Source: Actinomyces capricornis (lineage in GTDB: Bacteria; Actinomycetota; Actinomycetes; Actinomycetales; Actinomycetaceae). Taken from it: a stretch of DNA of 64,000 nucleotides. Below the pieces are notes generated by a model. It made no database searches. It was given only the letters and a program-made list of their open reading frames with translations, and was not told where the DNA came from. Both the position numbers and the translations under genes were made by a program. The DNA is taken from the NCBI RefSeq assembly GCF_019974135.1, contig NZ_AP025017.1, positions 930,001 through 994,000 of the forward strand. Reading direction: 5' to 3'. Shown piece by piece: positions 15,375 through 25,300 of the stretch (position 1 is its first letter; the number at the start of each line of letters is the position of its first letter).

Positions 15375-16073
15375 ATGAGCCGCATGGCGAGCAAACGAAC
15401 CCGGATGAGCGCCGGGGAGCGGCGCGAGCAGCTCATCGCCGTGGCCCGCAGCCTCTTCGCCGAGAAGGGCTTCGATGCCACCAGCATCGAGGAGGTGGCC
15501 GCGCGCGCCAAGGTCTCCAAGCCCGTGGTCTACGAGCACTTCGGCGGCAAGGAGGGCCTGTACGCCGTCATCGTGGACCGTGAGCTGGGCACCATCTCCT
15601 CGACCATCACCGCCGCCCTGGAGTCCTCGGACTCCTCCTCGATGACCGTCGAGCTCGCCGCCCTGGCACTGCTGACCTACATCGAGGACCGCCCCGACGG
15701 CTTCCGCATCCTCTCGGCGGGCAATGACCGGGCCGCCGGCACCTACCAGACCCTCCTGGCCGACGTCGCCATCCAGGTCTCGGGGATCCTGGCCTCCCGC
15801 TTCGAGGCCCGGGGCATCGACCCGCGCACCGCGCCCCTGTACGCCCAGATGCTCGTGGGCATCGTGGCCATGCCCGCCCAGTGGTGGCTGGAGAACCGCT
15901 CCATGAGCAAGGAGGAGGTAGCGGCCCACATGGTCAACCTCGCCTGGAACGGGCTGCGCAGCCTCAGCGGCGCCCCCGAGCTGCGCTCCGCCGCCGCACC
16001 GGCCCCGGCGGACGGGCCGGCGGCCCGGCACCACCACATTCCCCGGAGAAAATCAGCAACCAATCAGCAATAG
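15375..16073 (+). CDS. TetR/AcrR family transcriptional regulator
   Basis: A 232-residue DNA-binding protein. The N-terminal helix-turn-helix reads REQLIAVARSLFAEKG followed by TSIEEVAARAKVSKPVVYEHF, the TetR signature. The ligand-binding C-terminal part is helical and ends in an unusual Ala/Pro-rich, His-containing tail. Two starts are possible, ATG at 15375 or 15384; neither has a good ribosome-binding site, so the transcript may be nearly leaderless. It is divergent from the acyltransferase gene and lies upstream of the wzz-like gene, so either could be a target. The effector is unknown. Confidence 0.9.
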   Translation: MSRMASKRTRMSAGERREQLIAVARSLFAEKGFDATSIEEVAARAKVSKPVVYEHFGGKEGLYAVIVDRELGTISSTITAALESSDSSSMTVELAALALLTYIEDRPDGFRILSAGNDRAAGTYQTLLADVAIQVSGILASRFEARGIDPRTAPLYAQMLVGIVAMPAQWWLENRSMSKEEVAAHMVNLAWNGLRSLSGAPELRSAAAPAPADGPAARHHHIPRRKSATNQQ

Positions 16074-16114
16074 TCCAGTTTTGCGGTTATCTACACATCC
16101 GGGCAGTATCTGAC

Positions 16115-16125
16115 CTGTCGGACAG
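16115..16125. promoter_or_regulatory. Short palindrome CTGTC-G-GACAG before the wzz-like gene
   Basis: An 11-base palindrome lies in the 204-bp gap between the TetR gene and the first polysaccharide gene. Size and position would suit half of a regulator site, but the match is short and could be chance. Confidence 0.25.
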
Positions 16126-16277
16126 ACTCCCGCCGTAGGAGGCCACCGCGGACACCGCACCTCTCCCCCGAGCATGCTGGAACAAACCTGAGAACTCTGA
16201 GGCCGCTCCCTACGTCACAGACGAGCCCCCTCAGGGCGCGTTACTCTGGCTTCTCTCGCAATCACCGAAACAGAACC

Positions 16278-16940
16278 ATGGACCCGGATAGCATCGTCAT
16301 CGCACTGCGCAAGAACGCCGTTCTTGTCACTATGCACATCATCCTCGGCACCGTGTTCGGCCTGGCCTTCGGCCTGCTGACGCCCGCCACCTACACCTCA
16401 ACCGCCTCGGCCCGTGTGGGGGCCGAGCAGTCCAGCGGTTCCCAGAGCGTCTCGAGCGTCCAGAACTACATCACCCAGATCATGCCCACCCTCGTGGAGG
16501 TCGGGACCTCGGAGTCCACCCTCGCCAAGGTCTCGGAGTCCACCGGGCTGAGCCAGGGCGAGCTGCGCAGCGCCATCTCGGTGTCCACCAAGACCGAGAC
16601 GGTCATCATCGAGGTCAGCGCCACCCACACCGACCCCGCCAAGGCCCAGGCCATCGCCGAGGCCGAGATGGCGGCTCTGGACTCCGCCGCCCGGGAGGTC
16701 TCCGGCGCCGGGCAGAACAGCGACCTGACCCTGACCCTGGCCACCCTCAACTCCCCCTCCCTGCCCGATGAGCCCTCCAGCCTGTCGACCTTCTGGACCT
16801 CGGTCCTCGGCGGTGCCGCGGGCCTGGGCCTGGGCTCGCTCATCGCCATCCTGCTCCACGCCCTCAACCGGGGCTCCCAACGGGGGAGCGCCAGCGAGCC
16901 CCTCATCGTCGTCGGGCGCGGACCCACCGTCGAATCGTGA
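16278..16940 (+). CDS. Wzz/YveK-type polysaccharide chain-length regulator
   Basis: A 220-residue inner-membrane protein. One N-terminal hydrophobic segment (MHIILGTVFGLAFGLL) and one C-terminal segment (FWTSVLGGAAGLGLGSLIAI) flank an extracytoplasmic helical domain. This is the two-membrane-helix layout of Wzz/YveK proteins that set chain length of exported polysaccharides. The PATYTSTASARVG strand after the first helix is typical. There is no fused tyrosine-kinase domain and no separate kinase is visible in the window. It begins at an ATG and its TGA overlaps the GTG of the next gene, so the two are translationally coupled. Confidence 0.82.
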   Translation: MDPDSIVIALRKNAVLVTMHIILGTVFGLAFGLLTPATYTSTASARVGAEQSSGSQSVSSVQNYITQIMPTLVEVGTSESTLAKVSESTGLSQGELRSAISVSTKTETVIIEVSATHTDPAKAQAIAEAEMAALDSAAREVSGAGQNSDLTLTLATLNSPSLPDEPSSLSTFWTSVLGGAAGLGLGSLIAILLHALNRGSQRGSASEPLIVVGRGPTVES

Positions 16941-18547
16941 GCCGGCCGCCCGACGGAGGGCGCCCCTCCCCCCACACACACCCAGTGCCGCCCCAAGGGC
17001 GGCCGGCGGCCACGGCGGCCCCCGGGTTCTCAGCGCCGCCCTCCGCTCCGGCCGCACCCTCACCCAGCGCACCCCCGACCCCCGCCGCGCCTCGGCGCGC
17101 CGTGCCCTACCGGGCCGCTCCCCTGTCCCCCACCCGGCGGGCGATCGTCAGCGATGAGGTCGTCCCCCTCGCCCTCTACCCCGAGCCCCACACCCCGGCC
17201 CCCCGACCGCTCAGACTCCTGGGCAGCCCCATCCAGCACTCCGGGGAGCCGGTCCCCGAGCGCAGTGGGCACGATGGGCTCAGTGAGCCCAGTGAGCCCG
17301 ACGACGAGGCCCGGCGGCGTTCGCGCCGTGCACGCCAGGTGGCCGCCATCGTCCTGCTGCTGCTCATCGGCATCCGCCGCGACCTGGTGGGCTCCATGGC
17401 CCTCGGGGACATCGCGGCCCTGGCCGCCATCCCGGTGACCTGGTCGGCGGTGCGCCACCAGCGCCGCTTCAGCCCCCTGCTGCTACTGGGCACCCTGGCG
17501 GGGGTCACCGGGCTCCTGCTGTCCTGGACGGTGGGGCCCACCTTCCACATCAACGGCGGCCACCAGCGGGCCATGGTGATGAGCCTGCTGGCGCTGCCCT
17601 GGGCGACGGCCGCCTTCGTCTGGGGGGCCCGGCACCTGGGCGCCTCCCGGGCGGCGGCGGCCCTGTCCGCGGGCACGATGCTCAGCGCCCTGCCCCTGCT
17701 GGTCACGAATGACAATCCCTGGAAGTTCGGGATCGGGGTGCCCATGACCCTCATGGTCCTGGCCCTGATCAACCACCGGGGCCGCCCGCTGCAACTGCTG
17801 GCGCTGGCCGCCCTGGCCGCCGTCTTCATGGCCCATGACGCCCGTCTTCTGCCGGCATTTCTGGCCATCATCGCGGCCACCGTATTCTGGCAGGCCACGG
17901 CCTCCTGGTTCCGCTGGAGGCTGCCCGCCCCCAGGCGCGCAGCCATCATCCAGGCCCTCGTCCTGACCTTCATCGGCATCGGGGCGATCACCGCCGTGCT
18001 GGCGGCCTCCGCCTCTGGCTCCCTGGGCGTCGACGCCCAGACCCGGACCCTGGCCCAGTCCCGGGGGGAGTCCAACTTCCTGCTCAATGCGCGCCCCGAG
18101 CTGGGCGCCGCCTGGGCGCTGGCGCACCACCGGCCATGGGGCTACGGGGCCGGGGTCCTGCCCCGCTACGAGGACATCCAGGTGGCCAAGGACGGTATGG
18201 CGGCCCTGGGCTACGACCCCTCCAACGGCTATGTCGAGAACTTCATGTTCGGCAACGGATTCGAGCTGCACTCGGCCCTGGTCAATGTCTGGGTGGCCGC
18301 CTCGCTGCCGGGGGCCGCGCTCATGCTGCTCATCGCCGGCCTGACGCTGCTGGCCCTGCTGCGCGACCTGGGGGGCCTGCGCATCACGCCCTGGCTGTTC
18401 CTGGCGGGCATGGTGGTGCTGCAGAACATCCTCGTGGGGCCCTGGGCGGTGCTGCCGCCCTACCTGCCCTTCGTCCTGGGCTCCTGGATCCTGCTGCCCT
18501 CCCTGCGCGAGCTCAACCACCGCAGGCAGGCCGAGCGCGCCACCTGA
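16937..18547 (+). CDS. O-antigen ligase/polymerase-like membrane protein (Wzy/WaaL type)
   Basis: A 536-residue protein beginning at a GTG inside the previous stop (GTGA overlap). The first 130 residues are Pro/Ala/Arg-rich and presumably cytoplasmic. Then follow about ten membrane segments with a large loop around residues 360-440 (region with RPELGAAWALAHHRPWGYG), the general shape of O-antigen polymerases and ligases. It likely joins repeat units or transfers the finished glycan outside the membrane, with the Wzz-like partner controlling length. Sequence alone cannot separate polymerase from ligase. Confidence 0.75.
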   Translation: MSRPPDGGRPSPHTHPVPPQGRPAATAAPGFSAPPSAPAAPSPSAPPTPAAPRRAVPYRAAPLSPTRRAIVSDEVVPLALYPEPHTPAPRPLRLLGSPIQHSGEPVPERSGHDGLSEPSEPDDEARRRSRRARQVAAIVLLLLIGIRRDLVGSMALGDIAALAAIPVTWSAVRHQRRFSPLLLLGTLAGVTGLLLSWTVGPTFHINGGHQRAMVMSLLALPWATAAFVWGARHLGASRAAAALSAGTMLSALPLLVTNDNPWKFGIGVPMTLMVLALINHRGRPLQLLALAALAAVFMAHDARLLPAFLAIIAATVFWQATASWFRWRLPAPRRAAIIQALVLTFIGIGAITAVLAASASGSLGVDAQTRTLAQSRGESNFLLNARPELGAAWALAHHRPWGYGAGVLPRYEDIQVAKDGMAALGYDPSNGYVENFMFGNGFELHSALVNVWVAASLPGAALMLLIAGLTLLALLRDLGGLRITPWLFLAGMVVLQNILVGPWAVLPPYLPFVLGSWILLPSLRELNHRRQAERAT

Positions 18548-18594
18548 AACCCTCGCGCGAGTGCAGGACCGGCCCTCTCCGCCCGGCGGCCGGC

Positions 18595-20787
18595 TCAGGC
18601 CGACGACGGGCGCCCGTACTCCTGGTGCCCGGCACGGCCGAGGCTGGCGGCGATCATCCCGCGGCCGCGGGCGGCCAGACGCGCCCCCCTGGCCGCATGG
18701 CGGGGGCTTGCCAGCAGTGTGCCCGCTGCCCTGCGCGCCAGGCCCACGGCCAGGCGCGCCGCCCCTCCCAGGCCGGCGCCCGCCCGGATAGCCGCCTGGC
18801 TCCGACCCGTGCCCGGAACCTGGCCCCGCCCCCGGGCCAGGGCCAGCTCCACGCGCACAGCGGTGGCGGCGTGGGAGGCCTGACGGCGCAGGATCCAGCC
18901 GCGGTCGAGCCGGGAGGCGGGCACATGGTCGCGCACCCGGGCCTCATCGCACCACAGGATCCGCCCCCCGCAGGCGCTCAGGCTCCGGGTGAAGAGCGTG
19001 TCCTCACCGCCGGTGGCGCCGAAAGCCTCATCGAAGCGCAGCCCCATCCGGCGCACGAAGCGCAAGTCCAGCAGGAGGCAGTTGGAGGCGGCCACCGGCC
19101 GCAGGGTGCCCGTGGGCCAGGTCCGGCGCACGAAGAACTCCCCCTGGGCCACCCAGGAACCCGGCTCGCGCTCATAGGCGGGGATGACCGGCCCGGCCAC
19201 CGCCTGGCACCCCTGGCGGGCCTGGAGCCCCAGCAGGGCCTCCAGCCACCCGGGCTCGGGCTCCTCGTCGTCGTCGATGAAGATGAGCAGGTCCCGGGTG
19301 GCGGCCTCATCCAGGGCCCGGTTACGCACGGCCGCCACCCCCGGCCGCTCCTCCACGACATGGCGCACCGCCACCGGGGCCCGCCCGGCCATCCCTGAGG
19401 CCGCCTCGGCGGCCGGCTCACCGGAGGCGGCCGGATCGTTGTCGATGACGAGCACCTCGATGTCCATCGCCCCGTGCTCGGCGATGGGCGCGGCCTGGTC
19501 GAGCACCCCGCGCAGCGCCCGGGCGAGCTGCTCGGGCCTGCGGAAGGTGGGGATGGCGATGGTCAGGGTCGAGGCCGGGGCATCATCACCCCGGCGGGCC
19601 TCGGCTCCGGGCCCGCCGGGCCTCCCGCTGACGGCGCCCGGGCCCGCTGAGCCCACCGGGCCCGCCCCACCCGCCGTGCCGGCGGCCACCGCGGTCGGGG
19701 TGGCGGGGCGGCCACGCCCGGCGCCCCGCCTCAGCGGCCCCCGCCGTGCGGGGCGCCCGTACTCGCGCACCTGCACCCCCCAGGCCCCCACCACCATGCC
19801 CAGCCCGCCGCGGCTGGAGGTCTCATAGCGGGCCTGGGCGGCGGTATCGCCCCGCAGGCGGGCCACCGCCCCGCGAGCGCCGTCGACCCCGGCCTTGGCG
19901 GCGCCCTTGGCGGCGTAGGCGGCCCGCAGTCCCAGCCGGGAGCCCCGCCCCGGGCCCGCGGTGTCGATGCGCACCCGGGCCCAGGAGGAGCCCGAGCGGT
20001 AGGCGCGCTGGAGCACCCAGGCACGAGTGGCCCGCGCGGGCGGGACCCGCTTGGTCACCACGGCGTCGGCCGCGAAGAGGATCCGGCCCCCGCCCCGGGT
20101 GAGCTGGCGGGTGAACAGGGAGTCCTCCCCACCGGTGAGCCCGTAGCGCGGGTCGAAGCGCAGCCCCACGGCGCGTACCGCGGACAGGTCCAGCAGGAGG
20201 TTGCCGGTGTCGGCGCTGCGCACCTGGGCGCCGTCGGCGGCGCTCCAGGAGTCGAAGGCCCCACTGGCGCGCACCCAGCCATCGGGCTCGGCCTCGAAGG
20301 CTGGCGGGGTGGGCCCCGTGACGGCGGCGCAGCCCTGGGCCCGCCAAGTGCTCAGCAGGGCATCCAGCCAGCCGGGCCCGGGGGTCTCGTCGTCGTCGAT
20401 GAAGGCCAGCAGGTCGCTGCCGGCGGATTCGTCCAGGGCGCGGTTGCGGCCCGCCACGATCCCCGGGGTGGGCTCGTGGACGTAGTCGATCATCCCGGGC
20501 GCCTGGGCGGCCGCGGCGGCCACCACCGGGCGCCCGCCGGCATCGGGGTCGTTGTCCACGATGAGGACCCGGGCCCGCGCCCGGGGGGCCACGGAGCGGG
20601 CCTGGGCCACCAGGAGGGGCAGGACCGCCTCCAGGTAGGCGTTGCGCCGGTAGGTGAGCATGGCGATGGTCAGGCGGACCGCATCCACCGCATCGGCTGC
20701 ATCCCCGGCAGCGGCGGTGCCTGCTGCGCTTGCCTCATGGCCACTACCCGCAGTGCGCTGCGTGCTGTCGGTGTCCTCGGCATCCAC
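18595..20787 (-). CDS. Tandem (internally duplicated) family-2 glycosyltransferase
   Basis: A 730-residue cytosolic or membrane-associated protein from a GTG at 20787. Residues about 38-350 and 405-730 are each a full GT-A glycosyltransferase: LTIAMLTYRR / LTIAIPTFRR, DNDP, GRNRALDE / VRNRALDE, FIDDDE (metal-binding acidic motif) and TGGEDSLFTR / TGGEDTLFTR. Both halves also end in the same tail motif, REYGRP and QEYGRP, so the gene arose by duplication and fusion. An Ala/Gly/Pro-rich linker joins them. Each half probably adds one sugar, possibly to consecutive positions. It converges with the polymerase gene and is divergent from the next glycosyltransferase. Confidence 0.86.
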   Translation of the reverse strand: MDAEDTDSTQRTAGSGHEASAAGTAAAGDAADAVDAVRLTIAMLTYRRNAYLEAVLPLLVAQARSVAPRARARVLIVDNDPDAGGRPVVAAAAAQAPGMIDYVHEPTPGIVAGRNRALDESAGSDLLAFIDDDETPGPGWLDALLSTWRAQGCAAVTGPTPPAFEAEPDGWVRASGAFDSWSAADGAQVRSADTGNLLLDLSAVRAVGLRFDPRYGLTGGEDSLFTRQLTRGGGRILFAADAVVTKRVPPARATRAWVLQRAYRSGSSWARVRIDTAGPGRGSRLGLRAAYAAKGAAKAGVDGARGAVARLRGDTAAQARYETSSRGGLGMVVGAWGVQVREYGRPARRGPLRRGAGRGRPATPTAVAAGTAGGAGPVGSAGPGAVSGRPGGPGAEARRGDDAPASTLTIAIPTFRRPEQLARALRGVLDQAAPIAEHGAMDIEVLVIDNDPAASGEPAAEAASGMAGRAPVAVRHVVEERPGVAAVRNRALDEAATRDLLIFIDDDEEPEPGWLEALLGLQARQGCQAVAGPVIPAYEREPGSWVAQGEFFVRRTWPTGTLRPVAASNCLLLDLRFVRRMGLRFDEAFGATGGEDTLFTRSLSACGGRILWCDEARVRDHVPASRLDRGWILRRQASHAATAVRVELALARGRGQVPGTGRSQAAIRAGAGLGGAARLAVGLARRAAGTLLASPRHAARGARLAARGRGMIAASLGRAGHQEYGRPSSA

Positions 20788-21043
20788 GGCGTCGCCCTCC
20801 TCCGGTTCCCGCGGGTCTCCCGCTGCTCTCGTCCTGCCCGCCCTCCCGGGCGGGTGGCCCGGCGACGGCGCCGCAGCACTGCCCGCCCCGGCCTGGGATG
20901 CGGGCCGCTGGGCTGCGCGGTGAGGCGGCCGGCCGCTCCAACGGTACTATTCCAGGGCGCCGAGCACCCACCCGCGCTGCTCCTTGGAGCTCCCGGGTGC
21001 CTACCGCCCGGGCCGCCGCACCACCGACCCAGGAGAACCGCGC

Positions 21044-22174
21044 ATGAGCCCCTGCCACCCCGCCGCGCCGCCGTCCCCGGGAGGCGAAGGCCCCCACCCG
21101 GTGACCGGTGCCGCCATCACCGGCGCCCCCGACTCTCCCGACTCTCCCGCCTCCCCCGTCGTCGGGCCCCGTGAGGCCGCCGGGCGCCGGGGTGCGGGCC
21201 GGGCGCCCGGCGAGCGGGAGGCTGCCGGGCTGGTGGGGCGCACGGCCATCATCGTCGTCAACTACGACTCCGCGCCGCTGCTGGAGCGCAACCTCGCCCA
21301 TGTGGCCCGCCAGGCCCCCGAGGCGCGCGTGGTGGTGGTGGACAACCACTCCACCACCCAGGCGCGCAGCGAGCTGATCGCCCTGGCCGGCCGCGAGGGC
21401 TGGTCCACGGTCCTGCCGGCGGACAACACGGGCTTCGGCGGCGGCATGAACCTGGGGGCGCAGCGCGCCGCGGCACTGGGGGCCGAGATCCTGGTCCTGC
21501 TCAACCCCGATGCGCTCATCGACCGCGACGGCCTGGCGCGCCTGGCCTCCCGCGCCGCCCAGGATCCCGGGCTCCTCGTGGGGCCGGTGATCCAGGACTC
21601 CACCGGGCGGACGGTCTCCGATGGCCATGTGGTGTGCCTGGCCGACGGGTCGATGCGCTCGCGCCGCTCCCCGCGCCCTATTCCACCCGGGGGGACGCGC
21701 CCCTGGCTCTCGGGGGCCTGCCTGGCCCTGTCCGCCCCGCTGTTCTCCCAGGCGGGGGGCTTCGATGCCCGCTACTTCCTGTACTGGGAGGATGTGGACT
21801 TCTCCGCGCGCGTCCTGGCCTGCGGGGGACGCCTGGCCGTGGAGCGGGGGGCCGTGGCCATCCACGACGAGGGCGCCACTCATGCCGAGGCCCACCAGGG
21901 CGAGCGGGCCAGGTCCGACACCTACTACTACTACAACATCCGCAACCGGCTGCTGTACGCGGGCCTGCACCTCAGCGGCCCCGCCCGACGCCGGTGGGTG
22001 GCCACCGCGGCCGCGGCGGCGCGCGAGGTGGTGCTGCGCGGGGGACGCCGGCAACTGCTGTCCTCCCCCAGGCCCGCACTGACCGCGCTGGCCGCGACCC
22101 GCGACGGGCTGGGGCTCATGCGCGCCGCCGGCCGCGGCGCCCTGCCCGACCCGGACACCCCCCTCATCCGCTGA
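21044..22174 (+). CDS. Family-2 glycosyltransferase, rhamnosyltransferase-like
   Basis: A 376-residue enzyme from an ATG at 21044 with AGGAG eight bases upstream. After a Pro/Gly-rich leader of about 65 residues, the GT-A fold begins at AIIVVNYDSAPLL. It continues with VVVDNHSTT, ADNTGFGGGMNLG, LLNPDA (acidic motif) and YFLYWEDVDFSARV. The last motif is typical of the rhamnosyltransferase (WbbL/RfbF-like) group. Predicted role: adding a sugar, perhaps rhamnose, to the lipid-linked repeat unit. Donor and acceptor are inferred from family only. Confidence 0.88.
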   Translation: MSPCHPAAPPSPGGEGPHPVTGAAITGAPDSPDSPASPVVGPREAAGRRGAGRAPGEREAAGLVGRTAIIVVNYDSAPLLERNLAHVARQAPEARVVVVDNHSTTQARSELIALAGREGWSTVLPADNTGFGGGMNLGAQRAAALGAEILVLLNPDALIDRDGLARLASRAAQDPGLLVGPVIQDSTGRTVSDGHVVCLADGSMRSRRSPRPIPPGGTRPWLSGACLALSAPLFSQAGGFDARYFLYWEDVDFSARVLACGGRLAVERGAVAIHDEGATHAEAHQGERARSDTYYYYNIRNRLLYAGLHLSGPARRRWVATAAAAAREVVLRGGRRQLLSSPRPALTALAATRDGLGLMRAAGRGALPDPDTPLIR

Positions 22175-22265
22175 CAGCCGCTCAGAAGCGCCGCGCAGCA
22201 CGTCTCCTCCCGCAGGGATCCCCCGCCCCTGGCAGGCGATCGTCGAGCCGCCCCGGCATAGCGGC

Positions 22266-22317
22266 GCCCCCGGGGCCGCCGGCACCAGTAGGAGGCGGTG
22301 GCGGCGGCCCCGGGGGC
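22266..22317. terminator. Bidirectional terminator-like hairpin between convergent genes
   Basis: A perfect 16-bp GC-only stem (22266-22281 with 22302-22317) around a 20-base loop lies between the convergent ends at 22174 and 22356. Confidence 0.65.
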
Positions 22318-22355
22318 ATTCCGGATACGGCGGGCCGGTCTCGGTCCTGCCCGGC

Positions 22356-25300
22356 TCAGAGCTGGGAGACCTTGATCCCCTCGATGGACAGGGTGACGGT
22401 CTCAGGGCCGGCCAAGCTGGACATGTAGGTGTTGATCCTCACCCACCCCGGGTCCTTCAGGGAGCGCTCGCTGTCGACGACGTCGACGCCCCACTCCTCG
22501 GGCTCGCCGTCCCCGGTCCACAGCTTGGCCTGGAGGGTCGTGGAGGCCTCGCCGGCGACGACCATGCGCAGGTGGAGGGTCTGGCCGGCAGTGTAGCCCT
22601 CCTTGAGCAGGATGGAGCCCAGAACGGTCTCGCGCCCCTCGACCACCTTGGAGATCGTGGCCACCGGCGCTCCGGCCGCCCCGACCTGCACCTTCGCCTG
22701 GTACTCGCCGGCTTCCGTGGCGCGGGCCACGTAGGAGATGAAGGCGCCGTTGCCGCCGGGGATGGCATCCAGCGAGAAGTCCAAGGTCGCGTCGGTGGAG
22801 GTGGACTTCAGGACCTCGGAGCGGATCGAGGAGGAGGCGCGCGGACCGGCCATGGCCACGCGCCCGGCGGAGTCGGCCACGGAGAAGGCGTCGCCGTTCC
22901 AGGTCACGCCCCACGAGCCGCCGGTCTCGGCACTGCCCCACCCCCGGGCCACCGTGCGGTCGAAGCCGTCGGACAGCAGCGTGGTCTGGGCGGGCGGGTC
23001 CTGCGGGTCGCGGTCCGGCTCCACCTCCTTACCGCTGCCCAGGGTGTAGTGCTGGGCGACCTGGGCCGGTCCCAGCGCGCTGCCGTAGACGGCGACCTCG
23101 TCGATGTCGCCGCTGAGGAAGTGCGAGGAGGGGGCACCGTTGACGCCCTGGAGCAGGTCGCCGCCCACGCGCCAGTACCCGGTGTAGTCGTCACCCGCGG
23201 TGAAGGCGGAGTCGAAGGCCACCACCTTGCCGTCGACGTAGAGGGTGGCGCCCGTCGCCGGGCTGAGGGTGGCCACGACATGGTGCCACTGGCCGTCGTT
23301 GTAGCTCTTCTCGGAGGTCACCGTGGACAGGGTCCCGGGGTAGAGCATGAAGCTGAGGGTGCCGTCGTTGCGCATGTAGACGATGCGGTCGCGCCGGGCC
23401 GAGTACCCCGAGGCCGAGGAGCCGAAGCCCACCACCGCACCACCACTGGTGGACTCGGTGCGCACCCAGGCCTCCACGGAGAAGGTGGAGGGCGCGCGCG
23501 AGGCCGAGACGGTGGCCGCGTTGCTCATCTCCGAGCGGTCCGAGCTCAGGCCCAGGGCCGATCCGGTGTCCAGGAAGGACGGGGCGCCGCGGGTGTACCG
23601 CGAGCCGTAGAGCGTCAGGTCGCGCCCGGCCACGAAGTCCGAGGCCGCCCCGCCCTCGGTCTCATCCAGGGGCCAGTAGTGGGCGGCGCCGTCGCTGAGG
23701 ACCCGGCCGCCGTAGGGGCTCAGGCCCTCGCCCTCGGCCGCGGTGATGGTCACCCAGTCCGAGTGGGTGAAGGCGCCCCAGGGGTCGGTGACCACCACGC
23801 GGTAGCGGTGGGTCGAGCCCGGCTCCACCACGTCGGTGGCCGACAGGTTCGAGGGCTCCCAGTAGCCCGCGGTCACGGTCTGGCTGTTGATCGGCTCGGA
23901 GCGCTGGGTGTCGCGGTAGACCGTGTAGGTCAGGGTCTTGTCATCGCGGTCCCAGTTGGTGGGGAAGGACAGGGTGACCACGCCCGCGCGCGGGGAGGTG
24001 GCCGAGACCTTGTAGGCCCCGCCCTTGTCCATGGGGCCCTGCTGGTTGGGGGCGGTGTCGCGGCGGGCGAAGCGCACCAGGCCCTGCTGGGCCTTGCCGT
24101 TGACGGCCAGGAACTCCCCGCCGTAGACGACGTACTGGTCATTGCCCTCCACCGTCCAGGCGGCCTGGTTGGTCTTGGTGTACTTCCCGGCCCTGAGCTC
24201 GGGGTAGAAGTTGAGGTTGGTGGTGCCGTTCTGGCCGCCGTAGCTCTCATACCCGCGCCGGGCGTTGGGCTTGACCGTGCCGGTGGCGGCGTTGGTGTAG
24301 GCCACGGCGGAGTGGTAGCGGGCGGGGGCGCCCTCGGGGAAGCCCCCGATATTGGCGCAGTCGTGGGCATGGCTGGCGACGTAGACGACCTCCCCGGCGG
24401 GGTGGAGGGCGTAGGAGTCGCCGTGGCAGTCGGCCATGTAGTCCATGTCCCCAGTGGCCCAGTTGGCGCGGAACAGTCCCTCGAAGGCGCCGGTCATGGC
24501 GTAGGAGACCCCGTAGAGGCCCTTGTCGTCGGCCTTGAGCTCCATGATGCCCGCCCGGGCGCCGGAGGTGCGGATGACGGAGGTGAGGCTGTTGCGGCGC
24601 AGGGCGCCGGAGGGCTCCAGGATGGCCATGCCGAAGCCGGGACGGTCCGAGCCCTCCACCGAGGTGAAGGATCCGCCGATGGCCACGGCGCTGCCGTCGG
24701 GGGCGGCGGCGATGGAGCGCACGAAGAAGTCGTCGACCTGCGCGGAGAAGTCGGTCAGCCTCTGGCCGGCCAGGTCGAAGGCCGCCACGCGCTTGCGGTC
24801 GGCGCGGTTGACCTGGGTGAAGGCGCCCCCGAGGTAGAGGGTGGAGCCGTCGGCGGAGAGCTCCAGTGCCTTGACGCTGCCGTTGGAGGCCAGGGGCAGG
24901 CCCCGGCTCTGGCCGTCGGCGGCGTCCACCGCCCCCACGCGCCAGGCCCGCTCACCGTTGAGCGTGGTGAAGTCCCCGCCCAGGTAGATGACCGAGCCGT
25001 CGGCCGAGGCCTTGACGGCGTTGATCTGGCCGTTGGCCGAGGGCGCCCAGTCCTTGAGCTCCCCGGTGGTGATGTCGTAGGCCAGAGCGTTGGCGCGCGG
25101 CACCTCGTTCTGCCCGGCCGGGGAGCCCGCGGGGCGCGCGGTGGAGAACTGCCCCACCGCGTAGACCGTGCTGCCCACGACCGCCTGGTCCCACACGACG
25201 CCGTTGATCTGCACCGTGGGAAGGCCATCGGCCGCGACCGTGGTCGCCTCTCCGCCGGCGCCGGGCGCGACGGCCTGCTCGGCGGCAGGAGCGGCGTCGG

